This document shows, in pieces, positions 12,143 to 27,500 of a stretch of DNA of 64,000 nucleotides. Every line of letters begins with the position of its first letter. Within the stretch, counting starts at the first letter, position 1. The DNA is taken from positions 6,019,001 through 6,083,000 of the forward strand of contig NC_134846.1 in the NCBI RefSeq assembly GCF_965363235.1, read 5' to 3'. Made by a program: the position numbers and the translations under genes. The notes below the pieces were generated by a model, which was not told the DNA's origin, did not search any database, and worked only from the letters and a program-made list of their open reading frames with translations. The stretch is from Mytilus galloprovincialis. Its lineage: Eukaryota > Mollusca > Bivalvia > Mytilida > Mytilidae.

Positions 12143-12590
12143 TTAATTCCTTGGAATAGCATATTCAACTGTGTTTCTTTTTTCAGATTGTTTAGCGTTC
12201 TGGTGTTTAGTCTTCTTTTTATGAATTTTCACTGGAACGGCATAACCAAATTTGTTTCTTTTAAGTGTTGATGTATCTTTGTCTAGATTTATTTTTCCTA
12301 TGTTACCGTGACTGACAACATGGACAATACTGTTGTGATAAGTATGTGGCTTTAAATATCCAAGACTATCTTCATCAGAATGCTTTCGTCTGAGTACGTT
12401 TTTATTTGCCAACCGTGGAGTTTCGTATGCATCGTCATCAAGATTATGAGAAACGTAATCTATACTGTTAAAATTGTCTAAGTCTGTGATTTCATCATAG
12501 TGATGTGTCTGAATTTCAGGGGAAATCTGTGCTTGCTCACGGATTGGAGAAGTGCAAGGATTTTTTAGTTGCCTTCGCTGGATGCAAAAC
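12143..12590 (-). CDS. Receptor exon 10: cytoplasmic tail with YxxP motifs, stop
   Basis: Residues 500-648 and the TAA stop at 12145-12143. The basic FCIQRRQLK is followed by an acidic, tyrosine-rich region. Tyrosine contexts are Y531 DEI, Y545 VSH, Y555 ETP, Y578 LKP, Y584 HNS, Y616 AVP and Y643 AIP. The four YxxP sites suggest docking for Crk- or Nck-type SH2 domains, and YDEI resembles a Src-family SH2 site; this is inference from motif only. There is no kinase or other folded domain. Confidence 0.88.
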
Positions 12591-15500
12591 CTAAAATTAT
12601 TAAAATACGAGTGGTTTTTTTCCCATGTTTAGTTATAATCAGATAATACAACTGTTAAAAATGATTGAAAACCTTACTTCGATCAATAGTCATACTTTTA
12701 AACCAAGATCACATACAATTTTGTCATAGTTCAATTATATATAATGCGAAGCAGATAATTTAAACACGATAAATACAATCCTCCATATCATAGATAATGA
12801 TATTTACAGTAAGTCTAGACATACGTTTTGAATATAAAAATTTATGAAGAGATAGTTTTTGTGTGTGCTAGATGATTGTATTCCATTTCTGTTTTTTTTT
12901 TATATTTTCTCTGTATCTGTTTTATAATTGCTTAAATAATGTAGAGTAGATTTGAACAAAAAGTAAAATCACAAAAATACTGAACTCAGAGGAAAATCAA
13001 TTCGGAAAGTCCATAATCACATGGCAAAATCAAATAACAAAACGCATCAAAAACGAATGGACAAGAACTGTCATATTCCTGACTTGGTACAGGCATTTTC
13101 AAATGTAGAAAATGGTGGATTGAACCTGGTTTTATAGCTAGCTAAACCTCTCACTTGTATGACAGTCGCATCAAATTCCATTATATAGTCACCGATGCGT
13201 GAACAAAACAAACAGACATAATAGGTAAAAATGTCAAACAAGTTATAAATTACATCTGCAGCAGGATAACTCGTATACGTTTGATTTGTTGTATGTTTCA
13301 GGATTTGTTGTATTTATGATATATCAAATTACACTTAATCAAATGACTTTGTACTTTAACAAATTTACTTACGCCAGGATCACGCATGCAACACATAAAA
13401 AGAAAGCAATGGATACTGCAGTTAAATAAATTTTGTAGTTTTCTGAAATTTGACACAAATACAGTTTTATAAAACAAGGAAGTGAAATAGAAATCAAATT
13501 TTACAATATACATATTTTGGTATTATACAGAAGAAAAATTTTCTTACTATTTCTTGGTTATAAATCAATTGACTACTTGTTGGTTATGCGTTATTTCCCT
13601 TTGTAGTCGTTAAGACTAATCATAGAACAATAATAACTTTTGTCACATTGTATATACTTGTTTATGTATTGCCATAGCATATTATTTATGCTTTCGCAAA
13701 TAAAATTTTCATTCATTCATTCAATAATGTGCTCAAAATCAAATTTTTAATTTATTTATAAACTATATGTTAAGGATAGCAAAAAGCCATTTGAACATCA
13801 CCATATCATAGTTGCAGTCTTAATCAAAACGTACAGATAAATGTCTTATTGTTTTCACTCAAAGACAGACCATTTTATTTAGCAATTTGATTTTCACTAA
13901 AATTCACAGTTTCACTAGTTTATAGGTACTTTTGGATTTTGGAAACATAACAAGTAAAATCACAAAAACTTCAAAAATGAAAATCTCTATTAAAATGGCA
14001 ATATCAAAAGCTCAAAAACACCAAACGAATGGCATTTTCTTATATAGGGAAAGGGGATAAAAACTTATTTTAAAGCTAGCAAAACCTCTCCTTTGTATGA
14101 CAATATAAAATTATATTATATTGATCACAATGTTTGAACAAAACAAACAAATATAATAGGTAAAAATGTCAAAAAGGGGTACAGCAGTCTACACTGTGTT
14201 TTTATCTTAATCTCTATAAAAGCAAAAAATATGTAAACAAACATTTACCATGGAACAATAACGCTATGACGGGATGTATAAGTACATAGCGACGTCATAT
14301 GTATCTACGAAACACAAAAAAAAAGCATTTGCAGAAGTTAAGGATAACTATACAAAAATTATCATAGAACAATAACATCATTAGGGATGTAGACAGACAG
14401 AGCCACGTCATATGTAAAAAAGAAGCAGACTAATACGTTGAAAAATATATTAAAAAAAGTAAGAATATAGCTCAAAACTACAATAGTGTAACTTTAAACA
14501 AATTATTTATTAATGTGACAAATTCATGAACTTTCCGACTTAGACCTTGTTGTTGAAGCCAATGATTAAAAAATGACCGAAAATCTATGTTGCCATACTC
14601 AAGTGTTATATACAACGGTTTAAGGATGTACTTATATGAGGTTTTGGAATTAGTGTTAGATGTTCGGAATCCTTGTTTTTTTCCCATACGATGCAAAGTA
14701 AATTATTTTGTTCCATAAGGCCACACCAATTTAATTCCTTGTTCGACGGACCCGCCCGCACCTATTTTTTTCAAAGCAAAATTTTTTAATTTTTTTTATA
14801 TTCCCGCTTCCCGCATCCGGAAATGTAATCGTGTCCATTTCCAGCACCGTTTTTTTTTTGTAAATATTATAAACAGATATTTGCACTTGTTTTTATAATC
14901 ACAATCTAACATGTATTTATAACGATTTTAAACATATAAGCACCCAAGTACACTGTGTCAATGTCTGTGATAATATTTGATTCAGCATGAAACCCATTTA
15001 TCCCAAATGGGAGTGCTCCGTTATCAGTAGAAAACAGAAGAAAATACCTGTACAGAACAAAACATTGGTTTCCTTCCCCCTTACTTAGATTCCCTATCAA
15101 AATATGTTCGTTGTTAGAAATAAACTTCAAAGAATTTCGGAAAGAAATGCCTTCAACTGCAATATGCTGGCGATACAAAACTATCCATACCCCTTGCATG
15201 TTTATGCACCTGTCCTGATTGATTCAGGGGCCTTTCGTTCAGCAGTTAGATATCGTTCGTTGATGTTCATAAATATTATTTGGTATTTTCCCGTTTGTAT
15301 ATATAAATTAGATCGTTGGTTTTCCTGTTCGAATTGTGTATACTTATAATTTTGGGGTCCCTTATAGCTTGCTGTTTGGTCTGGGTCAAAGCTCTGCCTT
15401 ACGTACTATGACCTGTTTTTGCTATTATCCCTCAGAAGGGCACATATGGGGTCATTTTACTGTTGTAAAAAAGAAACTTGAAGAAATACCAAGGATTTAC

Positions 15501-18500
15501 ATAGTGTTACTATACAAATCCTTTGAAGAACAATTAACTAAAAGAGAGGAGAAATACATCATATTTAAATACTTTTAAACAACATTACTATATTCTTAAA
15601 GAGAATTATTTATGATATTATTTATTTTGAATAATATTAAAGTAAATGTGTTAACATGGCCTAAGTCCAGGAATATTACAAAATTCTTGGGCATGTTTTG
15701 ACCATTTAATACCAGATAGATAGTTCTTTGGGAAAATATCAGCTCTTTTGTACTAAAAAGTTTTATTTACAAAAAAAAAATATTGTAACTTATATTGACC
15801 CCTCATAAAAAGGATATTTATAAAATTGAGGGGTTGTTCCCAACCTGATTATGACTTGGATGGAGAATTGTCTCATTAATTGGCACACATACATATACCA
15901 AATCTAATTATTCAATTATCTATTGGTGAACAGGGAAAAATACTTCATAAATGAAAGAAATGTCAAAGTACAAGTGATAAATAAAGTTTTAATATTGTCA
16001 AAACCTACTATTTTATGTTTACAAAAAAAAATATAATCGCTCGCCTTTACTTTTCAAGCTTCGCCTCAAAAATTTGCAAAATAAATATTTTTTTATTAAA
16101 ATTTTCAAATCGTTCGCTCGCCCCAATTTTTGAAGTCCAAAAATCCGTAGAACAAGAAATTAAATTGGTGTGGCCTAACCCCATTTATCTTTTAATTAAG
16201 ACTTAATAACTCATAAAATGTCATTTACCAAAATTTAAGCAGATTCTTGATGCTTTTTCTTTTGATTTGAAACCCAAATAATACCAAGGCAAATATAAGG
16301 TAAAAGTCAAAGTCAGCCTTTTCCCGCCATACTTTAAAAATCAAATATCTCGAAAAGGAGCTCCATGACCTATCAATATTTAAAGGTTCTTTTGTTTTGT
16401 AACTAATATTCTTTCGACTGAAAGTATCAATTTTAAGTTCTTGATATATTGAATTTCCCCTAATCACATCTTTAATTTGTATTTTAAATCACAATATGAA
16501 CATTTCCTTTTAATATGTACCTTTACATGGTGGTGTTTCTGGACATGCCACACGAGAACCTTCATGTTCTTCGCCATTTGTATCAACACACCAACAATCC
16601 TGCTGATTGCATTGTATTTCATCAAAATCTCCAGTGGCTGTGCACACTGGTTCGTGTTGTGTTCTAAACTCTCTTTTAAACAAGACTAAACTTAATAAAC
16701 AATTCTTTAAATTTTCCCCTGTTGAAATAATATGAAAAGAAGGTATTCTAAATTTGTAAATCAAATTGAAATCTAATTGTAATATTGCAAGAAAAATATC
16801 CAAAATGCACACATGCACAGGTAAGATGTATTAATATATCTTTGCACATATTTAATTTTGGCATTAAACTTTAAACATTAAAAGTTTTACATCAATAGTC
16901 GAAATCAAAAATCTCGTCTTTCGGCTTACTGTTTGTGCATACCTCAAAGGATCTCATTATAGATACCAGGATTAAATTTTTGTATTTACGCCAGACGCAG
17001 AAGACTCATCAGTGACGCTCAGATAAAATAAAAGTTAAAAAGGTCAAATAAAACACGAAGTTAAAGTGCATTGTGGACCAAAAAGTTTGGACAAATTACT
17101 AGCTAAGGTAATCTATTTCTGATGTAGAAAACCTTTAGTATTTCAAAAATTCTACAAAATAAAACGAGTTTTATTTAAAAGTGATAACATATTCGAAGGG
17201 ATAAAAACAGGTCAGTATGCTTTTTACTAGTGTTGTCAAAGGTTAACCAGTCAACCGGTTAATCGTTCGAACAACCGAATACCTAATACCAAAAATGCTA
17301 ACCGGTTAACCGGACTTTTTTTCAATTTTAATAGATGATTTGATATAAATTTGTATTGAAATCATTAAATATTAATATTGTCTTTAAGAATTTTCGTCGT
17401 GGTAATTAATTTGACAGATCAATTGTCCAGTATATTGATTGCTATTGTTAATCCAAAAATATAAATTAATTAGAACTTGTCTCTCATCTTGGGACAAGAT
17501 ATTAAGGAAACATAATTAGTTACATGTTTTTTTTAACAGTAACTTTAAATCAATAATACGATTAAATTTTACGATTTACTTCATTATTTCATTTTTGATC
17601 TAATTGTGTAGACCTACATCTGAATGTGCAATCTCCGTCGTGCAAGTCTTTGTCATATTTTAAACGAAAAGCTAACTCAAAAACTATATATAAAAAAACA
17701 ACGTAAATGTAATCGATATATACTTGATGGATGGATAAATCAATCAAAAATAAAATACTTAACATTATTTTCGGAAACGACAAGTGAAAAAGAAATACAT
17801 ATTCAAATTTACGAGATCAAGATTTTTTTAATTATTTTTCAAGTTCAAACGCCATAGTTGATACCGTGTATTTGATTAAAAACCAAACTTCGACAGGAAT
17901 CTTCACAGACAAGCATTATAATAAAGGACAAACTTCAATTCATGGTATTATAAAAACGTAAATGTATGACTTGAATGGAAGGGATTCACATTGACACTCA
18001 TACCACATCTTCTTATATTTATGTGTAGGGTACTATTGAAAAGACTTTCAAACATCAACTTAAACCACAGGTTAACCGGTTAATCGGTCGAACGATTATC
18101 CGAGTAAGCGGTTAGGCAAAAGTGTACGATTTGACAACACTACTTTTTACTAATTTGTGATTTTTCTATATTAAAATATTTGTCCATTTTTTTCAATAGT
18201 CGTGTCATCTTCTCTTAGTAAGTATTATATCATTCTCCGCTCGTATTTCGTATTATGTATTATGTATCATGTATTATGTATTATGTATTATGTATCATGT
18301 ATTATGTATTACATGTATGTATCATGTATTATGTATTATGTATTATATTTTGCTCATGCACACCTCTATATTTATAACAATACAACAACAATATACTTTA
18401 TTTGGAAACACTCAGATACATATTTACATGTGCAACAAGAGGCAAAATACATAGTCATTATTATGGTTACTACAAAACAATATATATTATGTTAACATAT

Positions 18501-21500
18501 AATCATATAAGTTACATGTAGGATGAATTTTTGTAAAAGATTTTATGTTTGGAGAATTTAAAAAAAAAGGTATCAAAACTGAGTAATAGGTACTTGGAAT
18601 CAGGACATTTATATTTTAAGCCCTCTCAATTTTTTCAAAGTCCGTTATTGTTTTTGCTTGGTGTTAAATGCCATGATTTTCGCGTTTCTGTATTCCTTGA
18701 ACATACATATAATATAAATAAACTGTATTTGCTATTAGCTATTAATTCCAAGCTCGAGATTCCAAGTTTTTAGTTCTCCACGTCGATAACTGCTATATCA
18801 AAAAGAGAGTCTGTATATATCATGTATATTATAGGATTAAATCATAGAATACATGTATGCAGACTAACGCGAAAATAATTGGCCTGTCCCCAAGTAATTA
18901 TGGTTATGGGGAGTAAAAGGGGTATCTGCACGGAAGAACGTGAAATAAAATTGCCATTTCACGATGAACGAACAATTAGAAATATCTTGTACGTTGATCT
19001 TTTTATTATTATTTTTTTCCCCAAAACCTGGTGAATAACGAACCTTTTTCACGCCTGTAAGTGAAATAAAAAGTGGCAAAACACGTTGCACGTATAACCC
19101 TTTATCCCCACTTTTAAAGTTTAACATCTGAAGTCTCACTTGATGAAGTAACTGTGTGACATGATTTATAACAATTCTATTGTCTAAGAAGCATTTAAAA
19201 AATAATCACTTAACGCGTATATTCCTCTGACCAGGTTGACCTCCAAACAAGTCAAGAGCTGATTCAGATCATTCCTAATCTATTTTTTTTTGCATAATAA
19301 ATATAATTAAACTTGTCGTTTTACTATTAGTCTCAAGCCTACTATGACCATGATGACAAGTATAAAATACCTTTATAACAATCTGGTATATTTGAATCAG
19401 CCATTATGGTCCCAGGAATGATGTTTCCAAATAAATCGGAACACCAGCATGTCTTTACTCCATCGATGAAGTCACATTGCAAGGCTTCGAATGCACCATT
19501 TGTGGTACACTTAGGATACTGGCAATTTCCTGTTAAGCTATTTCGGATTCGCTGACAAGATGTCATTTCTTCAGTTCTACCTTGTACCTCTTTAAGAATA
19601 CAATAAATAATTCCTTTACTTTTATATATCAACTTATTGATAATTGATTTGAAAAGTAATGAATCATTGATTTATTTGAAATTAAAACAAACTTCATTTC
19701 ACATTCCCATTTAAAATCAATTGCCCTTCGTTTTTGATTTAGGATGTAAATATGAATGTGAATCACGTTAATAAGTCATGCTGATAAACAGTTATTGTTA
19801 AATCGTTGCAATGTTAACCTGGGCAGTGCTTACAATCTTTAGAAATTATAGCTACGTTCCTGTCATATGCACGATATATATTTTGGCTTTCTTATTGAGT
19901 AGCTTAGAGTGTGTGCTTTGTGTATGTTCCGTTGATTGATGGCATTTTTTTTCATTGGTTTTTATGGACTTTTATCTAAATATTCCTTTGATTTCTGTAT
20001 TTTTGTTAGAATATTTTCGCTTTTATCATTGATAGTATTTATCTAAATTGTAAAACAAGTACTCAAACATGTAAGTGTGTAAGAGAATTTACTATGGGTA
20101 TACAGTCCTATTGTTTAATGTATTTGATATAATAAATTGCCATCGACAAATTATAAATAAAGCTATACAATAACATTCGAGTTCAAACTATTGCATTGGA
20201 ATAGGTTTTTCCCATTTTATATGTTTATGAAATAAAAAATAAATAAATTGCAAATTACCTCTTGCAATGCATTGTTGGCCATTCAAATCTGGACATACAC
20301 ATTTGTTCGAACGGTTATGTAACGTCAGTCTAGGGGATGGCAAACATAAATAACGACACCCTCCGTTATTGATACCACAAAAATTACATCCTGATGAATA
20401 TAGCAAGAAAATTAAATACATACTGGAATTATAAGCAAACAGATAAAACTGTTTTCTTTAATAATAGTGAAATATTGAAGAAGAACATTTATTTATGCTA
20501 AAACCTCTAAAGAACACTTGATCTTGTTGCGAAATTATTTCTATAAAAACTTTAGATTTTTCAACCCTGTATACCACTATTCCCCAATGAGACATTGAGT
20601 AAACAAACCACAAAGCTTTCAAATATATAAAAAAAAAGTAGAATAGGCAATTCATGTTTCTCTTTTGCACCATACTGCATATTTTTTGACAGTGACACAA
20701 TAAATGTAAAACACTCTAGGATGAACAAATGTTCAGTCAAGTGGAGTTTCGTATTGACACCGCATTTGTTGAACTTGGTGTTAATTTTTAAACAAATTTT
20801 CGGCATTCCTATGGGACCAACTGTGCGCCTCATCTTTTCAATCTCTTCTTATTTTCATATGATCCCGATTGCCTTCACATAATAAGCAAGTCAAAGAAGC
20901 CAGATCATTTAATTGTAAATTCAGATACATTGATGATGTTTTTCCATTTATGGTCCAAACTTTTCTGATTGGGTTCGTTTAATTAATCATCCAGAACTAG
21001 AGATATAAGAAACAACAGAAACTGGTTCCTCTGTCTCTGCCTCTTTATTAGACATATATCTCGAATTTGACAAAAGTTCCGGAACATATGACAAACGTAA
21101 CGATTTTATTTTTCAAATTATAACTTCCCTCACCTTAACAGCAATAAATTAATTTCGTTTGCATATGGGACATATATTTCCAAACTAATTTGACATTCAA
21201 GAGCTATAGGCAGCTACTCAGGTTTTATAAACAGTCACCAGTGTCTGAGCAGATGAACCAGGGTTTTTGTCGATAACTTCTCCTTCTTTTTATAAAAAAA
21301 TTCCAAGAATCAAGACATAGTTGGTAAATAGTCCGTTTCAACTTCACAAATAATTCATGATGGTCTTAAATATTATATTATGTACTGACGTTGTTTATCA
21401 TCCTTACTACGATTTGTAGTGTTTTTTTCAAGTGATTAATAAGTTATTGTTGAAGTGGGTCGGTACTTATACAGCCCGTCATTGTATTTTTACTTCGTTT

Positions 21501-24500
21501 TTCGTAAGAGGGTTACAACTAAAGAACAAAGGTTCAACATTTAAGGCACTTTCTATGTAGTTTTTAATTTAATCCGCTTTTTAAAATATTATGATAATAC
21601 ATTTAATAACTAGTTCATAAGTTGGATGCATATCACGAATTTTAGTTACAATAATTACTGTTTTATGATAAGGAATAATACTTCAAAGTTTACCTTTCAC
21701 CGTTTGACCAAATACTTCCAATCCGTATGGTTTATCTATGATTCCTAGTTGGTAAGGATTAGACTGATGTTTATTGTCTGTTTTGTTGATCATTTGGATA
21801 TAGCCCGAATTATAATTTGCCCATATGATATGAGAACCAACTATAACAAGCCCAAAGGAACTGTTCTTTTCTGTTTTTAAATTGATTACAACTGTGACGT
21901 CACTTCCATCAAACTTGGAAGATTTAATGTCATGAAGCTTTTCATCTGCCCAATAAATCCTGAGTTGTATTTGATCTTCAAAGATATTTAAAATAAGATA
22001 TTGTAGCAACCCTGGTTTGTTGTCGATATGAATTAAAATTTCAGGCTTAAATACAATGGAAATTATTGGTTATGATATACTTAAGTGAGGTTTAGGAATT
22101 TGTGTCAGATGTTTGGACTCATTGTTTTTACCTACGATACAGGCTAAATCATTTCGCCCCATAACACCCATTTTTGCCATGTAAGACTTCAATAGATCAC
22201 AAAAGGTCGTTAACCAAAATTTAAGCAGATTCTAGTTATCGTTTCTTTCGATTTGAGATTCAAGTAATACCAATGCAAATATAAGATAAATGTCCGAGTC
22301 AGCATTTTGACGTCATTTTTAAAAACTCCAATTTCTCGAAAATTTCGTTCAACGTAATCAGTACGATATTTTACGTTTGAAGTTAGATTCAAAACAAACC
22401 GGACATAGTTTTATAATATAGTTAATTGCTACCTTAGTTTTATATTAATAAGTATTAAAATGTGCTTTGTTATTAAATGCAATATCAGTATTTAGTTCTA
22501 ATACATAATCTTAAATCAATCCTAATTCTATCTTATTCATTCTTATGTGACGTCATTTTTCATTTTTTGATGATCTGTTTTACAAATTCAAATGACGTCA
22601 TTTTTTCGTCATTTTTCAGTTTCAAATAGGACGTCACTTGGCGTAGAGGTTTAAACTTATTCGGATGTGTCTACTTTTGTGTTTCAAATGTCTGGTTATG
22701 TAAATGTATTTCAGTTGTTTCCTGTAATTAGTTAATACTTCAGTTTTATCATGTACATCTATTGTATATTCATTTTATAAAATTTACTGTTTGCAAAAGT
22801 ATAAATTATTCTAAATTATAGGGATTTTCTGGTAACTAACAGAAAACCCTTGCCGTTTTTGGCACAACCTTTTTGATATTTTGGTCCTCGATGCTGTTCA
22901 ACTTTGTACTCGTTTCGGCTTTCAAACTTTTGTATCTGGGCGTCACACGTAGGTCTTGTGTGGACAAAATACACTTCTGGCGTATTAAAATTTTGAACTT
23001 GTTGCCTTTTGTTGGCTGTTGTTCGTGTGATTCTTTGTCAATTGTGTTCTCCAATTTATTTATATTGTAGTCCTGTGTTGTCATTTTGATGCTATATTTC
23101 AAATGGCCATAAAAGTGCGAGGTTTGGCATGCCACAAAACCAGGTTCAACCCACCATTTTTTCCTTTAAAAATGCCCTGTACCAAGTCAGGAATATGGCC
23201 ATTGTTATATTGTGGTTCGTTTCTGTGTGTGTTACATTATAACGTTGTGTCGTTTGTTTTCGCTTATTTTTGAGTGTAAATTCACATTGCGATAAGACGT
23301 GTCACGGTACTTGTCTATCCCAAATTCATGTATTTGGTTTTGATGTTATATATATATATGTTATATTTGTTATTCTCGTGGGATTTTGTCTATGTGTGTT
23401 ACATTTTAGTGTTATGTCGTTGTTCTCCTCTTATATTTAATGCGTTTTCCTCGGTTTTAGTTTGTTACCCCGATTTGTTTTTTGTCCATGGATTTATGGG
23501 TTTTGAACAGCGGTATACTACTGTTGCCTTTATCTATAACCTTTCAATGATTTAAGCTTATTGTATTCCTTGAATATTAATGATCTTTCAACTTAAAGTA
23601 TCAATTTAACTTCTTAATTTTTCTTTCTTAGTCTGGCATAATTATTTTAAAAGGAAACATTACTCCAGCAAATGATTATCACATTATATAAATAACAAAA
23701 ATGAACATAACAATCATTAAATGAATATCATCATTCGGTAATTTGGTGATTGGAAATACTTGCCAAGTATTATACTTCTTTTCAATAGGATCTTTGATTA
23801 TAATAGTTATTTCAATCTGAAATTCTTTTTACTTCGACTTTTGAAGTCAAATAGCGACATAAACAACTTATAGATGTGGCACCATATTTAACATCAGTCT
23901 TTTGTGCTATGAAAAGATTTTGGGGACATACCTCTTGCACTTACATAGTCATTTCCCGAATTTTGTGTAAAATATATGCAAAAGTTAGTTAGACTTTATG
24001 CGATTGAATTATTGTTGATTTATGGATTTACCTCAAAAATATGTAATCTGCATCCAAAAAAATAGTGATCTGACATTTGGAAGAAAAATGGCAGTAAAAA
24101 TAAAAATGTTATTTGTGGAACTTCCATGGTTCCACGGCAAATTAATATGTATTTATAATATAGTATAAACATAATACTGGATGATTTTTTAAAGTTATTA
24201 AACTGGATTCTATTTTTTATTCATGGTTTTTCATTTCTAGCTACATCGTCTTCCATTTAACACAGAGGAATAGAACAGTAATGAATAAGCATGTATATAC
24301 CTATTGTAATAGCACGTGGTGCACTTATACCAGTCCTAACAAGAACTTGTTGTTTACTTCCATCCATCCCAATGCGGAGAATCTTCGGCACTTCACTAGA
24401 ATCAGCCAAATACATCCATCTGAATAAAATTTGAATCAATAGAAAAAAAAAAAACCCGAATAGATATCAAGTAACAAGCACATGTATTTTCTGTACATAA

Positions 24501-27500
24501 AAAAAAATAAAATCTTAGTACTATTTATTTTTAAGGCATTTGTAGGTTTAGAATAATTATAAAAGTGCAAATTGTTTTGTTTTGTATTGTATCAGATATA
24601 GGTTTGTTTGTTTGTTTTCAGAAAACAAATAATTTCGTCACAATTTTTTGTACTATTCTTAAAAGTTTTTGGCATTTACAATTAATTAATTCACGATGAT
24701 ATAAAATGGAATAGTGTTCATTACTCTTATTACTATTATTTTATAGTGAATTGGTATTTTTGGTAAAACGTTAGATTCTTTTAGATTAATGAGCCTAAAC
24801 TTTTCACAATTCCTCTCAGCCGATGATTGGTATTTTGTATTTTCCCTATTAAATTAAATTAACGTGATAAACTTATACCTTTCATAAGGATCTAACGCCA
24901 AATCACTCATCTGTAGAGCTTTATCTTTATACACCGTCTTAATATGTGACCCATCTAGCTTACAGACTTGTATTGTAGATCTCCCTGGATCAAGCCAGTA
25001 CAGATTCTCGTGAATCCAGTCAACTTCTATATCACCGATGGACGAAATATGGTCAACAATATCTGTTTGATTTACAAGAGTTCCCGGCAGATAACTCGCC
25101 CTAAGATATGATAAGGTGCATGTTATATTTTATTGGAATTATAAATTATCAGAATAATTTAAAATTGTTTATTTAATTTTTTTAAGTCCCACTATGACAA
25201 GAAAGAAAAACACAAAGTCTCAAGAGCGTTTTTTTCGACAATGAAAACATATACATCAACAGTAATATGGTTCAATCATCTTTAATAACAGAAACTAAAT
25301 GGTAGGCATATTTTTTTAAACAAATATTGTCTTATATTCAAAACTTAAACAGACTTAGTATAAAATTTACTGACACAGGTTATTAAAAAACAAACAAATA
25401 TTTTTGTTAATTCACAAGGGGCACATTCGCTAGTATTACCAGCCAAATTTCGTTATTGTTTATGATTTGTGTCCTTGTTGAAATAGTGAGTTTCATAATA
25501 TTTGTTCAAGGAAATTCCAATTTGTATAATTTCCAATTTTTACAATATCTCACATTCTACTTTATAATAGATTAAACAGTGACAATATTATTCCGACCTT
25601 GGGGAAGTATTTCGTTAAAGATTGTAAATTCTCTCACATTTGCATGTGAACTATTTAAGGGGAGTGCTTCTGAGATACCCCAGCAATATATCATAATCTT
25701 AGAATAATCGTTGTATTGATATCTCAGAGCTTCTTAATTGTTCCTGTTTTATTAAGTTTTCAAGCTATAGTGACATAAACTTTGAAAGTTTAAAGATGTG
25801 TTATGAAGTAAATTTGATGAGTATAGATAAATAACTTCCAGATAGTTTCAAACGTTTAATTTGTAAAATGTCTTTCTACATAATCATGATAATGTTTCAA
25901 CAAGAAAAATTAAATAATATATGTTTAAGTTTATAGTTATACCTAGAAGTTTGAAATATTGTCACACGAGATTACACAGTCAAGGGTATTGAAAACAGGA
26001 TTTTAGTTATTGGTTTTCTTATCGATAGCTATTCCAAATCTTTTCCTGGTTTCTTGCATTTTATTTTTTTCTAGACCATAAGGTTCCCAACATTACAGGT
26101 TTTTATTCAGATTATCATTTTGAAGATCTGATAAAAAAAAAAGAAATGTCATCAGCATCATTATAAAATTAACACTTGATATATAAAAAATTCATTAACG
26201 AACACATAAAACAGGACAAGCCCAGGTATTGACCCTTGGCTACCACCAAGTATTTACACAACTAACAAGGACGTAGATAACTTGTATTTAGACTTCGGCA
26301 GGACATATAGTTCACTGATAGCAAAACATCAGAAAGTTTTACACTGTAAGCAGAATATTTAGAATAAAACAATGACATAAAAATGGAAACAACACGTTAT
26401 ATATTCATTCCATGCATTCAAAACGTTAACGCTGTTTTGGATTTACCTTCATCAGGAACGCTCAAAGCCAGATATTTTAAAGTGAAGGATTTATAAGAAC
26501 CAAAACAATTATAGAGCTATATTATCAAACAATGAAATAGGTAAATCAATCTAAGGCCAACTTTACCTGAGGAATTTTAAACCTTAGTTTCTTTAAAATT
26601 TAAAATAAAATCATAAACGAACAATATAAATAAATAGTTGTTATAAATGATAGCAGTACCAAAGTACTGACTTCTGTGCTAATGAAATCCTCGGGGACTG
26701 AAAGTCGACCAGCAAATAAGTTTTAGTTTATTAAGAAAAACTATCTTTGATTGTTAAGTTCATGTACTATTCATTATAAGTAGATAAAGCAATAAAAAAA
26801 TCTATAATATATATTGCAGATAAATATGTTCGGAAATTTAATTGCAGTTTCTAAGTTGTTAGTTGCATAAAACTGGCAGTGTTCATATGTTTATAACAAA
26901 TTAAAAATAATGAGACAATCTTATTCTGCAAATCTGGAGGATTCGATTTGCGGACACTTACATAAGGATTTCACTGGAAAAGGGATACAGACCCTTAGTT
27001 TAAATTCGAAAATCATGAATTTAAAGTTACAACATTTTAATAAATTATCTTGTCTTACCTTTTAATTTTGTAATCTTTACTACTTTCTTCTACCCAGAAA
27101 ATAAAACCCTTAGAAAACAATGAAGAAACAGCAAATGTTTGAGCATCTGAATACAAATCCCGTCTTAATTTGAAATTTAGCAGACTGAACTCATGAAGAC
27201 CACTCTCTGATGAAACTATTAAAAAGTCTGAAATAGAATAGATACAGTTTTTGTACATGTAATTGATATACCAGTTATCTCTCTTTATCGGGAATCTCTG
27301 AATCAAATATATACTACAATATCATACTGACAACCAAACAAAAGAATAATTAAAACTGCTTGTAATGTTATGTCATGTTGAATTAAACAAACACTCATCA
27401 CTATTTATTTACATATTTATACGATATCTATGCTTTATCCCATTATGAGTGTAATGTAACGATAATATCTAAGTTGTCACTTTGCTATATAACCATTCAA

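Noticed and set aside
13298-13513. 71-codon minus-strand frame as a stand-alone small gene
   Set aside because: It overlaps the receptor TM exon in another frame; the splice-compatible frame gives a proper membrane helix.
18202-18495. Tyr/Met/Cys-rich frames at 18.2-18.5 kb
   Set aside because: They read a TATTATGTATCATG minisatellite.
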